A stretch of 64,000 nucleotides of DNA from Methylobacterium sp. Leaf465 (GCF_001424705.1 NZ_LMRA01000044.1:108123-172122); one strand, 5' to 3'. Counted from the stretch's first letter, positions 26,026 through 35,544 are shown. The notes: generated from the letters alone by a model not told the origin. Numbers and translations: made by a program.

Positions 26026-27093
26026 ATGGCATTGGACGCCGCCACTGCCGTCATCGCCGTCCTGGCCGGCTCCGCGCCCCTGCATCTCATCCGCGTCCTG
26101 GCCCCCCTCGGCTGCGTGATCCGCCCCGTCAGCGGCCTGCCCCAGGATCTCGCGACCGATCGCGGCCCTCTGCCGGCCTGCGACCTGATCGTCGTCGAGG
26201 CGGGCGCCCAGGAGTCCTGCGCAGTGCTCGCGCTGATCGCACGGGTGCGCGGCCTGGGGGCGCAGGCTCGGACGCCCATCCTGCTGATCGCGGCCGACGA
26301 TGCGCCACCGGTCCGGCGCGCGGCCGCGGCCGCCGGGGCCACCGATCTCATGGCGTATCCGGTCGATCCCTTCGATCTGCGGACCCGGGTTGGCAACCTG
26401 ATCGAACTCGCCCTCGCCCGCCGGGCCGCCGAGCACCAGGGCCGGCTGGCGGCCCACACCGTCGAGCGGGCCGTCGTCGAGGCCGCAGCCCGGGAGCGGG
26501 AGATCATCCGCCGCCTGATGCTGGCCGCGGAGTTCCGCGACGACCAGGCGGGGGGCCACCTGACCCGCGTCGCCGGCTGCGCCATCGCGATCGCCGAGGG
26601 CCTCGGCCTCCCGGAGCAGGAGGCGAACGACATCGCCTTCGCGTCGACCATGCACGACATCGGCAAGATCAGCATCCCGGACCATATCCTGATGAAGCCG
26701 GGCGCCCTCACCGAGGCCGAGCGCGAGGAGATGAAGCAGCATGCCATGCGGGGCTACCGCATGCTCCATGACAGCCCGTCCCACCTGCTGCAGCTCGCCT
26801 CCGACATCGCCCTCACCCATCACGAGCGCTGGGACGGCGAAGGCTACCCCCAGGGCTTGAGGAACACCGAGATTCCCCTGGCCGGCCGGATCATCGCGGT
26901 GGCCGACGTGTTCGACGCCCTCATCTCCGAGCGGGTCTACAAGAAGGCCTGGTCCCTGGAGCGGGCTCGCCAGCACATCGAGGCACAGGCCGGGACGCAT
27001 TTCGATCCCGACTGCGTCGCCGCCTTCGTCTCGCGGTGGACCGACATTGTCGGCCTGATCGCGGAGCATCCGCCCGAGAACGCGGCCGCCTGA
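26026..27093 (+). CDS. HD-GYP cyclic-di-GMP phosphodiesterase with degenerate receiver
   Basis: 355 aa starting MALDAATAVIAVLAGSAPLH with AGGG/GGAAG upstream. Residues 1-125 look like a receiver fold, but the position of the phospho-acceptor is Glu58 (CDLIVVEAGAQ) instead of Asp. A helical linker precedes the HD-GYP domain from about residue 165. This has HD210-211 (HDIGKISIP), HHE 265-267 (HHERWDGEGYPQGL) and GYP 273-275, all of them metal-ligand or family-defining motifs. It should hydrolyse c-di-GMP and so affect motility and attachment. The altered receiver suggests it is not controlled by ordinary phosphorylation. Confidence 0.9.
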   Translation: MALDAATAVIAVLAGSAPLHLIRVLAPLGCVIRPVSGLPQDLATDRGPLPACDLIVVEAGAQESCAVLALIARVRGLGAQARTPILLIAADDAPPVRRAAAAAGATDLMAYPVDPFDLRTRVGNLIELALARRAAEHQGRLAAHTVERAVVEAAAREREIIRRLMLAAEFRDDQAGGHLTRVAGCAIAIAEGLGLPEQEANDIAFASTMHDIGKISIPDHILMKPGALTEAEREEMKQHAMRGYRMLHDSPSHLLQLASDIALTHHERWDGEGYPQGLRNTEIPLAGRIIAVADVFDALISERVYKKAWSLERARQHIEAQAGTHFDPDCVAAFVSRWTDIVGLIAEHPPENAAA

Positions 27094-27307
27094 CCCCGGC
27101 CGGACGCCGCGGATCCCGGCTCAGCCGGCGAGACATCACCGGATCCAGAGGGCGACAGAAGGCCGGGATCCTGTTACCGCTGCGGCGAAACAGGCATATA
27201 CTAGAGGCATCTACGTCCGCTATCCTCGATTGTCCGCAGGGGCGGTCCCCGTCGTCTTGCTGGGACGCCGCGGTCGCGGGCTTCGGGATTTCAGTGGCAT
27301 GGCATGC

Positions 27308-27775
27308 ATGATGGACGCTTCCCGCGAGACAACCGCGCCCCTCACCGATCCGCTGCTCCTCGACAACCAGCTCTGCTACGCCCTCTACGCGGCCGCCCAC
27401 CGGATGACGAAGTCCTACCGCCCGATGCTGGAGCGGATGGGCCTGACCTACCCGCAATACCTCGTCCTCCTGGTGCTGTGGGAGACCGACGGCATCACGG
27501 TTTCGGAGATCGGGCGGCGCCTGCGCCTGGATTCCGGCACCCTGACCCCTGTCCTGAAACGCCTGGAGGTGGCGGGCTTCCTCGTCCGGAGCCGACGGCG
27601 CTCCGATGAGCGCGAGGTCGAGATCGCGCTCACGCCGCGCGGACAGGGGCTCCGGGCCGAGGCGGCCGCCGTGCGAGAATCCGTGATGTGCCAGCTCAAC
27701 ATGTCGGAGCCGGAGGTGCAGGCCATGCGGGCGGACCTGAACGCCCTGATCGAGAACCTCAGTGCGGCCGGGTAA
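27308..27775 (+). CDS. MarR-family regulator, OhrR-type
   Basis: About 155 aa. LLLDNQLCYALYAAAHRMTK with the single Cys23, followed by GLTYPQYLVLLVLWE, is the wording of the organic-hydroperoxide sensor OhrR, whose N-terminal Cys is oxidised to release DNA. The winged helix (TVSEIGRRLRLDSGTLTPVL and SRRRSDEREVEIALT) is complete. No ohr peroxidase gene is next to it in this window, which is unusual since the two are often adjacent. The exact start is uncertain: ATGs at 27299, 27308 and 27311 are all in frame. Confidence 0.8.
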   Translation: MMDASRETTAPLTDPLLLDNQLCYALYAAAHRMTKSYRPMLERMGLTYPQYLVLLVLWETDGITVSEIGRRLRLDSGTLTPVLKRLEVAGFLVRSRRRSDEREVEIALTPRGQGLRAEAAAVRESVMCQLNMSEPEVQAMRADLNALIENLSAAG

Positions 27776-28132
27776 CGGACCGGAGCGCCGGCCCCGCACC
27801 CCGCCGAGCCGCCGAGCCGCCGAGCCCGGCTTCGGACGCCGCCGCTCCCTGGAAGGCCGGGAATTTTGCCGGATAAGTTTTTCTTGAACCGAACGGGACA
27901 GTGCCGTTAAGGCGGTGCTGTCGAGCGCGCGATGCCGCGGACAAGCCCTCGTTCACAACCTGTGCGGGATTGAGCGTATCGTGGATTCCCACCGACCGGT
28001 TCAGCAGGCCATCGCGACCCCGTCCCCGGTTCCGACGAACGGATTCCCCGGGCCATGCCCGTCGATCGCTGGCGTGTCCGGGCCAGGACGCATCAGGGTC
28101 GAACTTGCCGGTCGGTCCGGCGTTTCCGACCG
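27776..28132. other. Intergenic region with 8-bp tandem repeat
   Basis: About 360 bases before the NUDIX gene. At 27801-27824 the 8-mer CCGCCGAG occurs three times in tandem. A relatively AT-rich stretch near 27860-27890 may be a promoter. No gene is seen. Confidence 0.4.
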
Positions 28133-28591
28133 ATGAGTGCGCATGCGGGCGAAGCGGATCTGGCCCCGCGACGGCAGGTTGGTGTTCTGCCGTTCCGGCG
28201 AATGCCCGATGGCGGCTTCATGATCATGCTCATCACCTCGCGGGAGAGCCGGCGCTGGGTGATTCCGAAGGGCTGGCCGATGAAGGGGCGCAAGCCCTAC
28301 GACGCCGCCGCCCGGGAAGCCTACGAGGAAGCCGGCCTCCTCGGCACCGTCGGCAAGCGTCCCCTCGGCTTCTACCTCTACGAGAAGCGCCTGAAGAGCC
28401 GCGATGCGGTCCTGTGCCAGGTGAAGGTGTTTCCCCTTGAGGTGCGCAAGCAGCTCAAGCACTGGCCGGAGCGCCATCAGCGCGAGGATCGCTGGTTCAA
28501 GCCGTCCGAGGCGGCCGACGCCGTGGCGGAGGCGGGGCTCGCCGCGATCATCCGTGCCGCCTGCAAGCGGGAAACCGGCGCCCTCGCCTGA
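28133..28591 (+). CDS. NUDIX hydrolase
   Basis: 152 aa starting MSAHAGEADLAPRRQVGVLP. The Nudix region reads KGWPMKGRKPYDAAAREAYE and then EAGLLG. The REAYEEAGLLG half with its metal-binding glutamates is intact, while the first Glu of the consensus box is Arg, a variation I associate with the rhizobial PKGWPxKG subgroup. Members cleave nucleoside-diphosphate-linked or polyphosphate-containing metabolites. Substrate unknown. It is preceded by 360 bases of non-coding DNA and followed by tRNA-Thr. Confidence 0.85.
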   Translation: MSAHAGEADLAPRRQVGVLPFRRMPDGGFMIMLITSRESRRWVIPKGWPMKGRKPYDAAAREAYEEAGLLGTVGKRPLGFYLYEKRLKSRDAVLCQVKVFPLEVRKQLKHWPERHQREDRWFKPSEAADAVAEAGLAAIIRAACKRETGALA

Positions 28592-28750
28592 GACGGGCGG
28601 GCGACGTCCCCGCCGCGCCCGTGGGAATTCGGCCACCGACCCGAGAGAAACCGACACAATTCGCTGCGATGCGATTGCCAAGGGGATGATGATCGGCTAA
28701 TTGCCCGTCCGTCCGGTTCGCACGGCCCTCGCCGCAACCCAGGACGTTTA

Positions 28751-28825
28751 GCTGCTGTAGCTCAGTGGTAGAGCACCTCATTGGTAATGAGGAGGTCGAC
28801 AGTTCAATCCTGTCCAGCAGCACCA
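28751..28825 (+). tRNA. tRNA-Thr(GGT)
   Basis: 75 nucleotides with encoded CCA. The acceptor stem GCTGCTG pairs with CAGCAGC, discriminator A. The D-arm is AGCTCAGTGGTAGAGC, the anticodon loop TTGGTAA with anticodon GGT, and the T-arm ACAGTTCAATCCTGT. Confidence 0.97.
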
Positions 28826-29088
28826 TTATTCTCCAACAAAAACAGCGCGTTCGGGGTGATGGTGCCGACTGCCGCCCGGTCGGGCTTTTTGTCTGGGCAG
28901 CACGCGGGCGGTCCAGGTTCGGAACGCGGTTTTCGCACCCTTGCGTCAGCCGCCCGCACGCCCCGTACGACCCTGCTATCGGCCGTTCGAAGCCCCCCGA
29001 CCGGCAGCGGACGGCGAAAGCGGACACGGGGCGAAGCAGGGTGTAGGACCGTGCATGGGTCTGGAACCGCCGGCCTCGGAGCATTCCC

Positions 29089-29370
29089 ATGAAACGCGCG
29101 ACCCTATCGCTGATGGCCATCAGCCTGTTCATGGCGGCGCATGCGAGCGCGCAGAGCCTTCAGCCTCCATCCGATGGCCCGAGCACGCGCGAAGCGCCAC
29201 GCACGAAGCGTGAGCGTGATCTCGGCCTGGACGGGAAGCCACGCGGGCAAAGAGAACTGTCGGCTCCGGACCGGGACGGGTACTCCACCGAGGAGCCCGA
29301 TGACGAGGAGGACGACGATCTCGGGGAGGCCCTCCGTGGGGCTCAGCCCGCCGAGCCGCAGGCCCGTTGA
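29089..29370 (+). CDS. Small secreted acidic protein
   Basis: 93 aa with GGAG eight bases before the ATG. MKRATLSLMAISLFMAAHAS and AQS form a Sec signal peptide. The mature 70 residues are unstructured in appearance, rich in Pro, Arg and acidic residues (STEEPDDEEDDDLGEALRGA). No family is recognised. It is followed 15 bases later by another exported protein gene, so the two are likely an operon. Confidence 0.6.
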   Translation: MKRATLSLMAISLFMAAHASAQSLQPPSDGPSTREAPRTKRERDLGLDGKPRGQRELSAPDRDGYSTEEPDDEEDDDLGEALRGAQPAEPQAR

Positions 29371-29385
29371 TCGTCTGCGGACCGC

Positions 29386-29766
29386 ATGCGCTCTCCGATC
29401 CTCGCCCTGGTACTTGCCGTCGCGATCACTCCCGCCGCCCGCGCTGAGCCGGCATCGACCCTGGCCGGGCTGTGGCAGGCACTCGGCTCGTGTTCGCAGT
29501 CGGTGGGGGGCCCGGCAGGCTCGGCCGGCTCAGAGGTCACGGTGCTGCTCAGCATCAGGCGTGATGGCAGCCTCCAGGGGCAACCGCGGATCACGCACGC
29601 GAAGCTTACGGGCGACGATGCGGCTCAGAAAGAGTTCCTCGCTGGCGTACTCGGGAGCATCGCGCGGTGTTTCCCGCTCTCGATCACGGACGGTCTCGGC
29701 GGTGCCGTCGCGGGGCGCCCCCTTAGCCTGAGGGTCATGAACCGAGCGAGGGAGCGCGGCGCCTGA
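29386..29766 (+). CDS. Secreted protein with TonB/TolA-C-terminal-like fold
   Basis: 126 aa with signal peptide MRSPILALVLAVAITPAARA. The mature part GLWQALGSCSQSVGGPAGSA, then TVLLSIRRDGSLQGQPRITH, and CFPLSITDGLGGAVAGRPLS resembles the short exported proteins related to the C-terminal domain of TolA/TonB (an arm of RDGSLxGxPRI strands and two cysteines). Its partner is the preceding small acidic secreted protein. A cell-envelope role is an inference. Confidence 0.65.
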   Translation: MRSPILALVLAVAITPAARAEPASTLAGLWQALGSCSQSVGGPAGSAGSEVTVLLSIRRDGSLQGQPRITHAKLTGDDAAQKEFLAGVLGSIARCFPLSITDGLGGAVAGRPLSLRVMNRARERGA

Positions 29767-30510
29767 AACGTTGCCGCATGCACAAGCTTTGCCGACAGCC
29801 GCGAAGAGAAGCCGGGCGATGATATCGTAACCATGTCACGCCGCGCATATCGCTATGGAAATCGCCTGCCGCATTGCGGCAGCCTGGGCAGCAAGTCTGG
29901 ACTGCGGAAGATGCTTCGATACGGCCTCCGGCAGCGGGAGGGCGAAATGGGAAGCGACGTTGAGGCCGATGTCGTGATCGGCTTTCATGCCGCAGCGTAT
30001 CCGGCATTCGCCAGATCCGAAGCAAAGCGTTCTGAGCGAAACGCAGACGCGCAGGATCCATCTGCCTTACGGTCGCTCGGAGCAGCGCATTCGTCTGGCA
30101 GCCCGTCAGCTCCCGCGGATCGTCATGTCCGCGCCGTCGGCAGCTCACTACCCTGCGTCGCCTGGATGTGCGCGTTCAGGAGGTTGTCCGTCCGGTCCGA
30201 ACCGAGGACGCTGGAATCGCGGCGGAGGGTCTGCTCTCCCGCACGATGGCCGTGTCCCTGTTCCCGAACGGGCTCGGGCAGACCCAGCCGCGCCTCGTCT
30301 CCCTCGCGGGGGACACCCTTCCCCCGGGCACCGCGTCGCCGATCGGCTCCGGCGGCCGGGAGATCGCCTACCACCTGAGACAGGGCGCCGCTGCCGCAGC
30401 TGCCGGCCGTTCGGGCCTGCGTCGCCACGCAAGGCCCCTTGTGGGCGATGATCCGGGGCGATTTGTCGGAACGCCGCGACGGGGTACTCTCTCGCCAGGG
30501 AGATACGCCG
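29767..30510. other. Long region without a supported gene
   Basis: About 740 bases before the acyl-CoA ligase. A 50-codon frame on the minus strand (29836-29988, MKADHDIGLNVASHF) is open with a weak ribosome site and cannot be called a gene. Longer frames are shadow-like. The ligase promoter must lie in the last part. Confidence 0.35.
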
Positions 30511-32166
30511 ATGACCGCCTCAACGACGGCCGCCAGGGCCGCGCCATCGATCTATGACCGGGACCTCGACCGGAACCCGGCGAATTACCAGCCGCTGACG
30601 CCCCTGAGCTACCTCGACCGGTCGGCGCGGGTCTTCCCGGATCACTGTGCGGTGATCCACGGCCCCCTGCGGCGCAGCTATGCCGAGCTCTACGCGCGCT
30701 GCCGCCGCCTCGGGGCGGCCCTCGCGGCACGCGGCATCGGGCGCGGCGACACCGTCGCGGTCGTTCTTGCCAACACGCCCGAGATGATCGAGGTCCATTA
30801 CGGGGTGCCGATGACCGGCGCCGTGCTGAACACCCTGAACACCCGCCTGGACGCCGCCGGTCTCGCCTTCTGCCTCGACCACGGCGAGGCCAAGGTGCTG
30901 ATCACCGACCGGGAATTCTCGAAGGTTGTGGCCCCGGCGCTGGCCCAGGCCCGGGTCAAGCCCCTGGTGATCGACGTCGACGATCCGGAATTCACCGGCC
31001 CCGGCACGGCGGTCGGCAGCCTCGGCTACGAGGCCCTGCTGACGGAGGGCGACCCGGCCTGGGACTGGGCGATGCCCGGCGACGAGTGGGACGCGATCTC
31101 GCTGAACTACACGTCGGGCACCACCGGCGACCCGAAGGGCGTGGTCTACCACCATCGCGGCGCCGCCCTGCTCTGCCTCGGCAACGTCATCACGGGCAAC
31201 CTCGGGCAGCACCCGGTCTATCTCTGGACCCTGCCGATGTTCCACTGCAACGGCTGGTGCTTTCCCTGGACCCTCTCGGTGGTCGCCGGCACCCATGTCT
31301 GCCTGCGCCAGGTCCGGGCCGGCGCGCTCTTTGCGGCATTGGCCGAGCACGGCGTCACGCATCTGTGCGGCGCGCCGATCGTGATGCAACTCCTCTTGAA
31401 CGCGCCCGCGGCGGAGCGCCGCCCCCTGCCCCGGCGGGTCGCCTTCCTGACGGCGGCCGCGCCGCCGCCCCAGGCGGTTCTCGGCGCCATGGGGGCCGCC
31501 GGCTTCGACGTCACCCACCTGTACGGTCTCACCGAGACCTACGGCCCGGCCGTGGTGAATGCCTGGCACCGGGACTGGGACGCCCTCGACGACGAGGTCC
31601 GCGCCGCCAGGATGGCGCGCCAGGGCGTGCGCTATCCCGTGCTCGAGGGCTTCGACATCCGCGATCCCGAGACCTGCGAATCCGTGCCCGCCGACGGCGA
31701 GACGATGGGCGAGGCGATGTTCCGCGGCAACGTGGTGATGCGCGGCTACCTGAAGAACCCGAGGGCGACGCAGGCCGCCTTCGCGGGCGGCTGGTTCCGC
31801 TCCGGCGACCTCGGGGTCAAGCATCCGGACGGCTACATCCAGCTCAAGGATCGTTCGAAGGACATCATCATCTCGGGCGGTGAGAACATCTCCTCCATCG
31901 AGGTGGAGGACGCCCTGTTCCGCCACCCCGCCGTCTCCGCCGCCGCGGTCGTGGCCCGCCCCGACGCGAAGTGGGGTGAGACCCCGATGGCGTTCGTCGA
32001 GCTGAAGCCCGATGCCACCGTGGAGGCTGACGTCCTCATCGCCTGGTGCCGCGAGCGGCTGGCCGGCTACAAGCTCCCGCGCCACATCGTGTTCGGAGAG
32101 TTGCCGAAGACCTCGACCGGCAAGGTGCAAAAGTACCTGCTGCGGGAACGGGCGAAGGAGACGTGA
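30511..32166 (+). CDS. AMP-forming acyl-CoA synthetase
   Basis: 551 aa, starting MTASTTAARAAPSIYDRDLD, with GGAG before the ATG. The ANL-superfamily motifs are all present: LNYTSGTTGDPKGVVYHH (ATP/AMP loop), LYGLTETYGP, GWFRSGDLGVKHPDGYIQLK, DRSKDIIISGGENISS and the C-terminal PKTSTGKVQK with the catalytic Lys. The wording is close to medium-chain or 3-methylthiopropionate-type ligases. Substrate is not fixed by the sequence. It activates a carboxylic acid to its CoA thioester. Its stop codon lies in the shared hairpin with the convergent restriction gene. Confidence 0.93.
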   Translation: MTASTTAARAAPSIYDRDLDRNPANYQPLTPLSYLDRSARVFPDHCAVIHGPLRRSYAELYARCRRLGAALAARGIGRGDTVAVVLANTPEMIEVHYGVPMTGAVLNTLNTRLDAAGLAFCLDHGEAKVLITDREFSKVVAPALAQARVKPLVIDVDDPEFTGPGTAVGSLGYEALLTEGDPAWDWAMPGDEWDAISLNYTSGTTGDPKGVVYHHRGAALLCLGNVITGNLGQHPVYLWTLPMFHCNGWCFPWTLSVVAGTHVCLRQVRAGALFAALAEHGVTHLCGAPIVMQLLLNAPAAERRPLPRRVAFLTAAAPPPQAVLGAMGAAGFDVTHLYGLTETYGPAVVNAWHRDWDALDDEVRAARMARQGVRYPVLEGFDIRDPETCESVPADGETMGEAMFRGNVVMRGYLKNPRATQAAFAGGWFRSGDLGVKHPDGYIQLKDRSKDIIISGGENISSIEVEDALFRHPAVSAAAVVARPDAKWGETPMAFVELKPDATVEADVLIAWCRERLAGYKLPRHIVFGELPKTSTGKVQKYLLRERAKET

Positions 32167-32199
32167 GCGGGCGACGGCCCCGCCCGTCGCCCGCTCACG
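32162..32199. terminator. Perfect hairpin between convergent genes containing both stop codons
   Basis: A 16-bp perfect stem (arms 32162-32177 and 32184-32199) with loop CCCCGC. The TGA of the acyl-CoA ligase lies in the left arm and the TGA of the convergent restriction-modification gene lies in the right arm. There is no U-run on either side, so it may be a bidirectional Rho-assisted terminator or mRNA end stabiliser. Confidence 0.7.
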
Positions 32200-35170
32200 G
32201 TGGGGCCGCGAACCTGCGATGGACCAGAGCCGCTTCATCCGTCGTCAGGCTGTAGAGCGTCTCGATCGTCCGATCGAGATTGGAGCGAACCTCTCGGAAG
32301 CGCTCGATCGCCTCCGCCCGGACCTTCACGCTGGGATTGGCATTGAGGCGCGCACCCAGCTGCATCAGGTGTCCGACCTGGGCGACGATCGCAGCGTGCG
32401 TCCGCGCCTCGCCGGCATCTCCGAGGTCGAGCAACTTGATCGGCAGGGCGGCGAGTTCGTTCGTTCCGACATTGTTGTTGGAGCTGGTCAGCTGGAATCG
32501 CCATTGCAGCAGCCGGCTGTTCAGGCAGGCGAGGATGTATTCCGGGGACAGATCGCAGGTCGGTGCGACGACGACCGCGTTGGTCGAATCGGCGAAGTAC
32601 CAGCCCGGCTCCGAGAGGGTCGCGACGATCCGATGCCGCTCGTCGACGCCGGTGATCCTCTGGGTCGCGATGCGCCGGACGCCGACGGCATCCGGCGTGA
32701 TGTGGGCCTGCTCGTAGCGCGCACGGTCGAACCATTCGACGCGCCCCTGGCTCAGGGTGCGATGGATCGCGTAGGCGGAGACCTCCACGCCCTTCAGGAG
32801 CCTGCTGTGTCGGGGATCGTCCGTGATGTAGGCGCGGTAGATCGTCTGGTTGATCTCGCCGCGGGCGATCCGAATCCCCGCGATTCCGTCGAGGCGCGCG
32901 ACCGAGTTCGCCTGATGCAGCTTCTTGGCCAGCTCCCATGAGGCCTGATCGGTGATCGGGATCGGCAGGCCCAGGGGATCGATGGCCGCCAGTTCGCTCC
33001 GTCGCATCGTGACGTCCCGGGAGGGATCGTCGAACGACGCCCGGGGATAGACGTGGAGGCTGATGCGCGGGTTGTGCTTGCGCCGGGACGGCGGGCGCTT
33101 GCGGCCTCCGACGACCACCGTCGACAGCTTGGCATCGTAGAAGACGCGATGCTGGCGGATGTCCTTCTGGGGAAAGGCCCGCGCGTTCAGCTCGTCGACC
33201 TGATCCAGGACCGCGAGGCGCGTCGTCTTGCAGCTGAAGTCGGCGAGCAGCGCCATGGGCACGATCATGCCCAGGGAACCGTTGTGCCTGACGAGCTGCA
33301 GGCTCTGGATCAGGAAGAACCGGAACAGGTTCAGCTTGCCGCCCTTCGCGGCGTCCAGTCGGTCCGTCCGGGCGAGGTAGGCGCGGAAGACGTCGTGGGG
33401 CCAGGAGGCTGCGCCGCGCTCCTTCTCGATGACGTCGTAGGGCGGATTGCCGATGACCGCGTCGAACCAGCCGCGGGCACGGACCTCCGGAAACGACAGC
33501 TCCCAAGAGAACGGTTTCGCCTCGGTGATCCGCAGGCCGGCCGGCAGAAGCGCGTAGGCATCCTGTCCGACGAGGCTGTTTCCGACATGGATGTTGCCGG
33601 TCAGGTCCGGAAGAAACGTCTCGTTCGGGAACAGTACCCTCTGCCGCCCCAGGGTGGATTGGGTCTCGCCCTCGAGGATCTTGAGATAGATCGACATCTC
33701 CGAGACTTCGGTGGCCTGGCGATCGATATCGACGCCGAAGATACAATCCTTGGCGATGCGCTTCTTCAGCTCGCTGGTCAGCTTCAGGTCGCCATGGGCG
33801 TCGAGATAGACGGATTTGCCGTCCCGCTTGTCCACGTTGAGATGGTAATAGTGGATATGCGCCTGAAAGAGCTTTTCCAGTGCACGGATCAGGAAGGTTC
33901 CGGACCCGCAGGCCGGATCGAGGATCCGGATGCGACGCATCTGTTCCGGCGTCTTGCCGTCGAGGAGCGGCGCCAGGGCGCCGTCGACGATGTGGGCGAC
34001 GATGTGCTCGGGCGTGTAGAAGACGCCGCCCTGCTTCCGGATCTCGGGCTTCGGGGTGACGTTCCCCTGTTCGTCGATGACCGAACCGAGGAAGCGCTCG
34101 TAGACCGACCCCAGGATCTCGATCGGTAGGGTGCTGAAGAGATAGGGCGACTCGTCACCGGCCAGATGATCGATGAAATCGGCGAGCCATCGGTCATCGA
34201 CCACGCAGGACTCGACGAAGTGGGCCGGCGCTCCGGCCCGTCCATAGAGCCCGCCGTTGAAGGCCGCCCGCATGTTCGCCTGGTTGCCGACGATCACGGT
34301 CCAAAGCTCGCCCTTCCGGAGTCCGTGCCGTTCCCAGAGCGCCAACGCCTGCCGGAGCGTCTGGAAGGTATCGATGTCGCGGTCCTCGCAGACCCTCTGA
34401 AAGATGAGGCGATCGAGGATCACCTGGACGGCCTCGTTGATCGACTCCACGTCCCAGTGCAGGGCTGCGTTGTGCCGGATCAGGGACTTGGCCAGCCGGG
34501 CGCGCTCGCCTTCGAGGTATTGCAGGAAATCGGTATCGACGGCCCGGTTGCGGTCCGGCTTGATCAGCCAGAGTTGCCGGTCGGTCCGGGAGGTGACCTT
34601 GGGCAGGTTCTGGATGAAGGCTTCCAGGGATCCGGCCGCGACGGCTTGCCGTGACAGCAGGTCCCAGATCTTGGGCGCCGCATCCCGGTAATCCTGGTAG
34701 CAGAGGCGCCAGCCCGGCACGACGCTGAACGGCTTCTCCCGACTCGGCTTCCCCCCGACGACGAACAGGTTCAACTCGTCGAAATTCGTCGTCAGGCCGA
34801 TCCAGAGACGCAGGTTGTAAACGTAGTTCTGCAGCTGGAACCGGTGGTTCTCCAGCTTCTCGGGAAACTTCTTCGCCTCGCAGACGAAGCGATCGAAGCC
34901 GCCGATCCGGAAGACGTAATCCGCCTTGCCGTTGATGACGCCGTCATAGGCCCTGTACTCGACCCGCACGTCGCGCATGAAGGGCGGGTCGTCCTTTGTG
35001 TTCCTGACGTCCCAGCCCAGGGCCTCGAAGAACGGATCGAGGTACTCGTTCCGCAGCGAGTACTCGTCCAGCCCCTTGCGATATTCCGGACGATACTTCG
35101 CGAAGCGCTGGCACAACCGGTCCAGGACGACGAGAAACTGATCGAACTCGCGGCCTCGCTGCAGGTCCAT
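32195..35170 (-). CDS. Type IIG restriction-modification enzyme (fused endonuclease, methyltransferase and specificity domain)
   Basis: 991 aa. The N-terminal domain has a PD-(D/E)xK-like nuclease core: Asp84 (GKADYVF) and Glu98-Ala-Lys100 (VCEAKK), preceded by RVEYRAYDG. The methyltransferase domain has motif I DPACGSGTF (418-426), an adjacent acidic DID, and motif IV NPPY (575-578), typical of N6-adenine methylases. The remainder (about 700-991), with ARLDGIAGIRIARG, IRARY-type positions and NNVGTNELAALPIKLL, is the target-recognition part. No separate specificity or methylase gene is adjacent. It cuts and modifies from one chain. An AT-rich region upstream is the likely promoter. Confidence 0.9.
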   Translation of the reverse strand: MDLQRGREFDQFLVVLDRLCQRFAKYRPEYRKGLDEYSLRNEYLDPFFEALGWDVRNTKDDPPFMRDVRVEYRAYDGVINGKADYVFRIGGFDRFVCEAKKFPEKLENHRFQLQNYVYNLRLWIGLTTNFDELNLFVVGGKPSREKPFSVVPGWRLCYQDYRDAAPKIWDLLSRQAVAAGSLEAFIQNLPKVTSRTDRQLWLIKPDRNRAVDTDFLQYLEGERARLAKSLIRHNAALHWDVESINEAVQVILDRLIFQRVCEDRDIDTFQTLRQALALWERHGLRKGELWTVIVGNQANMRAAFNGGLYGRAGAPAHFVESCVVDDRWLADFIDHLAGDESPYLFSTLPIEILGSVYERFLGSVIDEQGNVTPKPEIRKQGGVFYTPEHIVAHIVDGALAPLLDGKTPEQMRRIRILDPACGSGTFLIRALEKLFQAHIHYYHLNVDKRDGKSVYLDAHGDLKLTSELKKRIAKDCIFGVDIDRQATEVSEMSIYLKILEGETQSTLGRQRVLFPNETFLPDLTGNIHVGNSLVGQDAYALLPAGLRITEAKPFSWELSFPEVRARGWFDAVIGNPPYDVIEKERGAASWPHDVFRAYLARTDRLDAAKGGKLNLFRFFLIQSLQLVRHNGSLGMIVPMALLADFSCKTTRLAVLDQVDELNARAFPQKDIRQHRVFYDAKLSTVVVGGRKRPPSRRKHNPRISLHVYPRASFDDPSRDVTMRRSELAAIDPLGLPIPITDQASWELAKKLHQANSVARLDGIAGIRIARGEINQTIYRAYITDDPRHSRLLKGVEVSAYAIHRTLSQGRVEWFDRARYEQAHITPDAVGVRRIATQRITGVDERHRIVATLSEPGWYFADSTNAVVVAPTCDLSPEYILACLNSRLLQWRFQLTSSNNNVGTNELAALPIKLLDLGDAGEARTHAAIVAQVGHLMQLGARLNANPSVKVRAEAIERFREVRSNLDRTIETLYSLTTDEAALVHRRFAAPP

Positions 35171-35544
35171 CCGATACACTCCAACGCTTGCGCATCCATC
35201 TCGACCGCGTGCTCCGGCGTCATCCGATCGCCGGACCGGCACCGGGGCGAAGACGGACAGGCCCGGCCGCCTGCCGGGCCTGTCCGCACGGCATTGCGGA
35301 GCACCACAGCGCGGGCGCCCGCGACTCGCGTCCGAACGGACCGGGCAGACCCGAAGAGGCCGGTCTCCGACCGGGGCGGGATCGAGGTCGTTGCAGGGGC
35401 CACCTGGGGAAGGCTGCAGGGCGGGGGCGATCGAAAGCGGGAACGCTGAACATGATCCAACCTAACGTTGGTAATAAATATATTCTAGGTATTATTTTGC
35501 GATCCTGAGGCGCCGCCGAGGGCGCGAGAGGCGGGACGGAAAAA
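35171..35544. other. Intergenic region upstream of the restriction gene
   Basis: About 370 bases. At 35457-35471 the dyad CCAAC-CTAAC-GTTGG precedes a stretch (35472-35499) of almost pure A/T (AATAAATATATTC...). In this GC-rich genome that is the best candidate for the restriction-gene promoter and operator. No gene is seen. Confidence 0.45.

Noticed and set aside
27801..27824. Three CCGCCGAG copies as a CRISPR-like or regulatory repeat
   Set aside because: Copies are contiguous without spacers and are simple GC-rich repetition.
29836..29988. 50-codon minus-strand frame MKADHDIGLNVASHF
   Set aside because: Weak ribosome site, no recognisable family and no supporting context.
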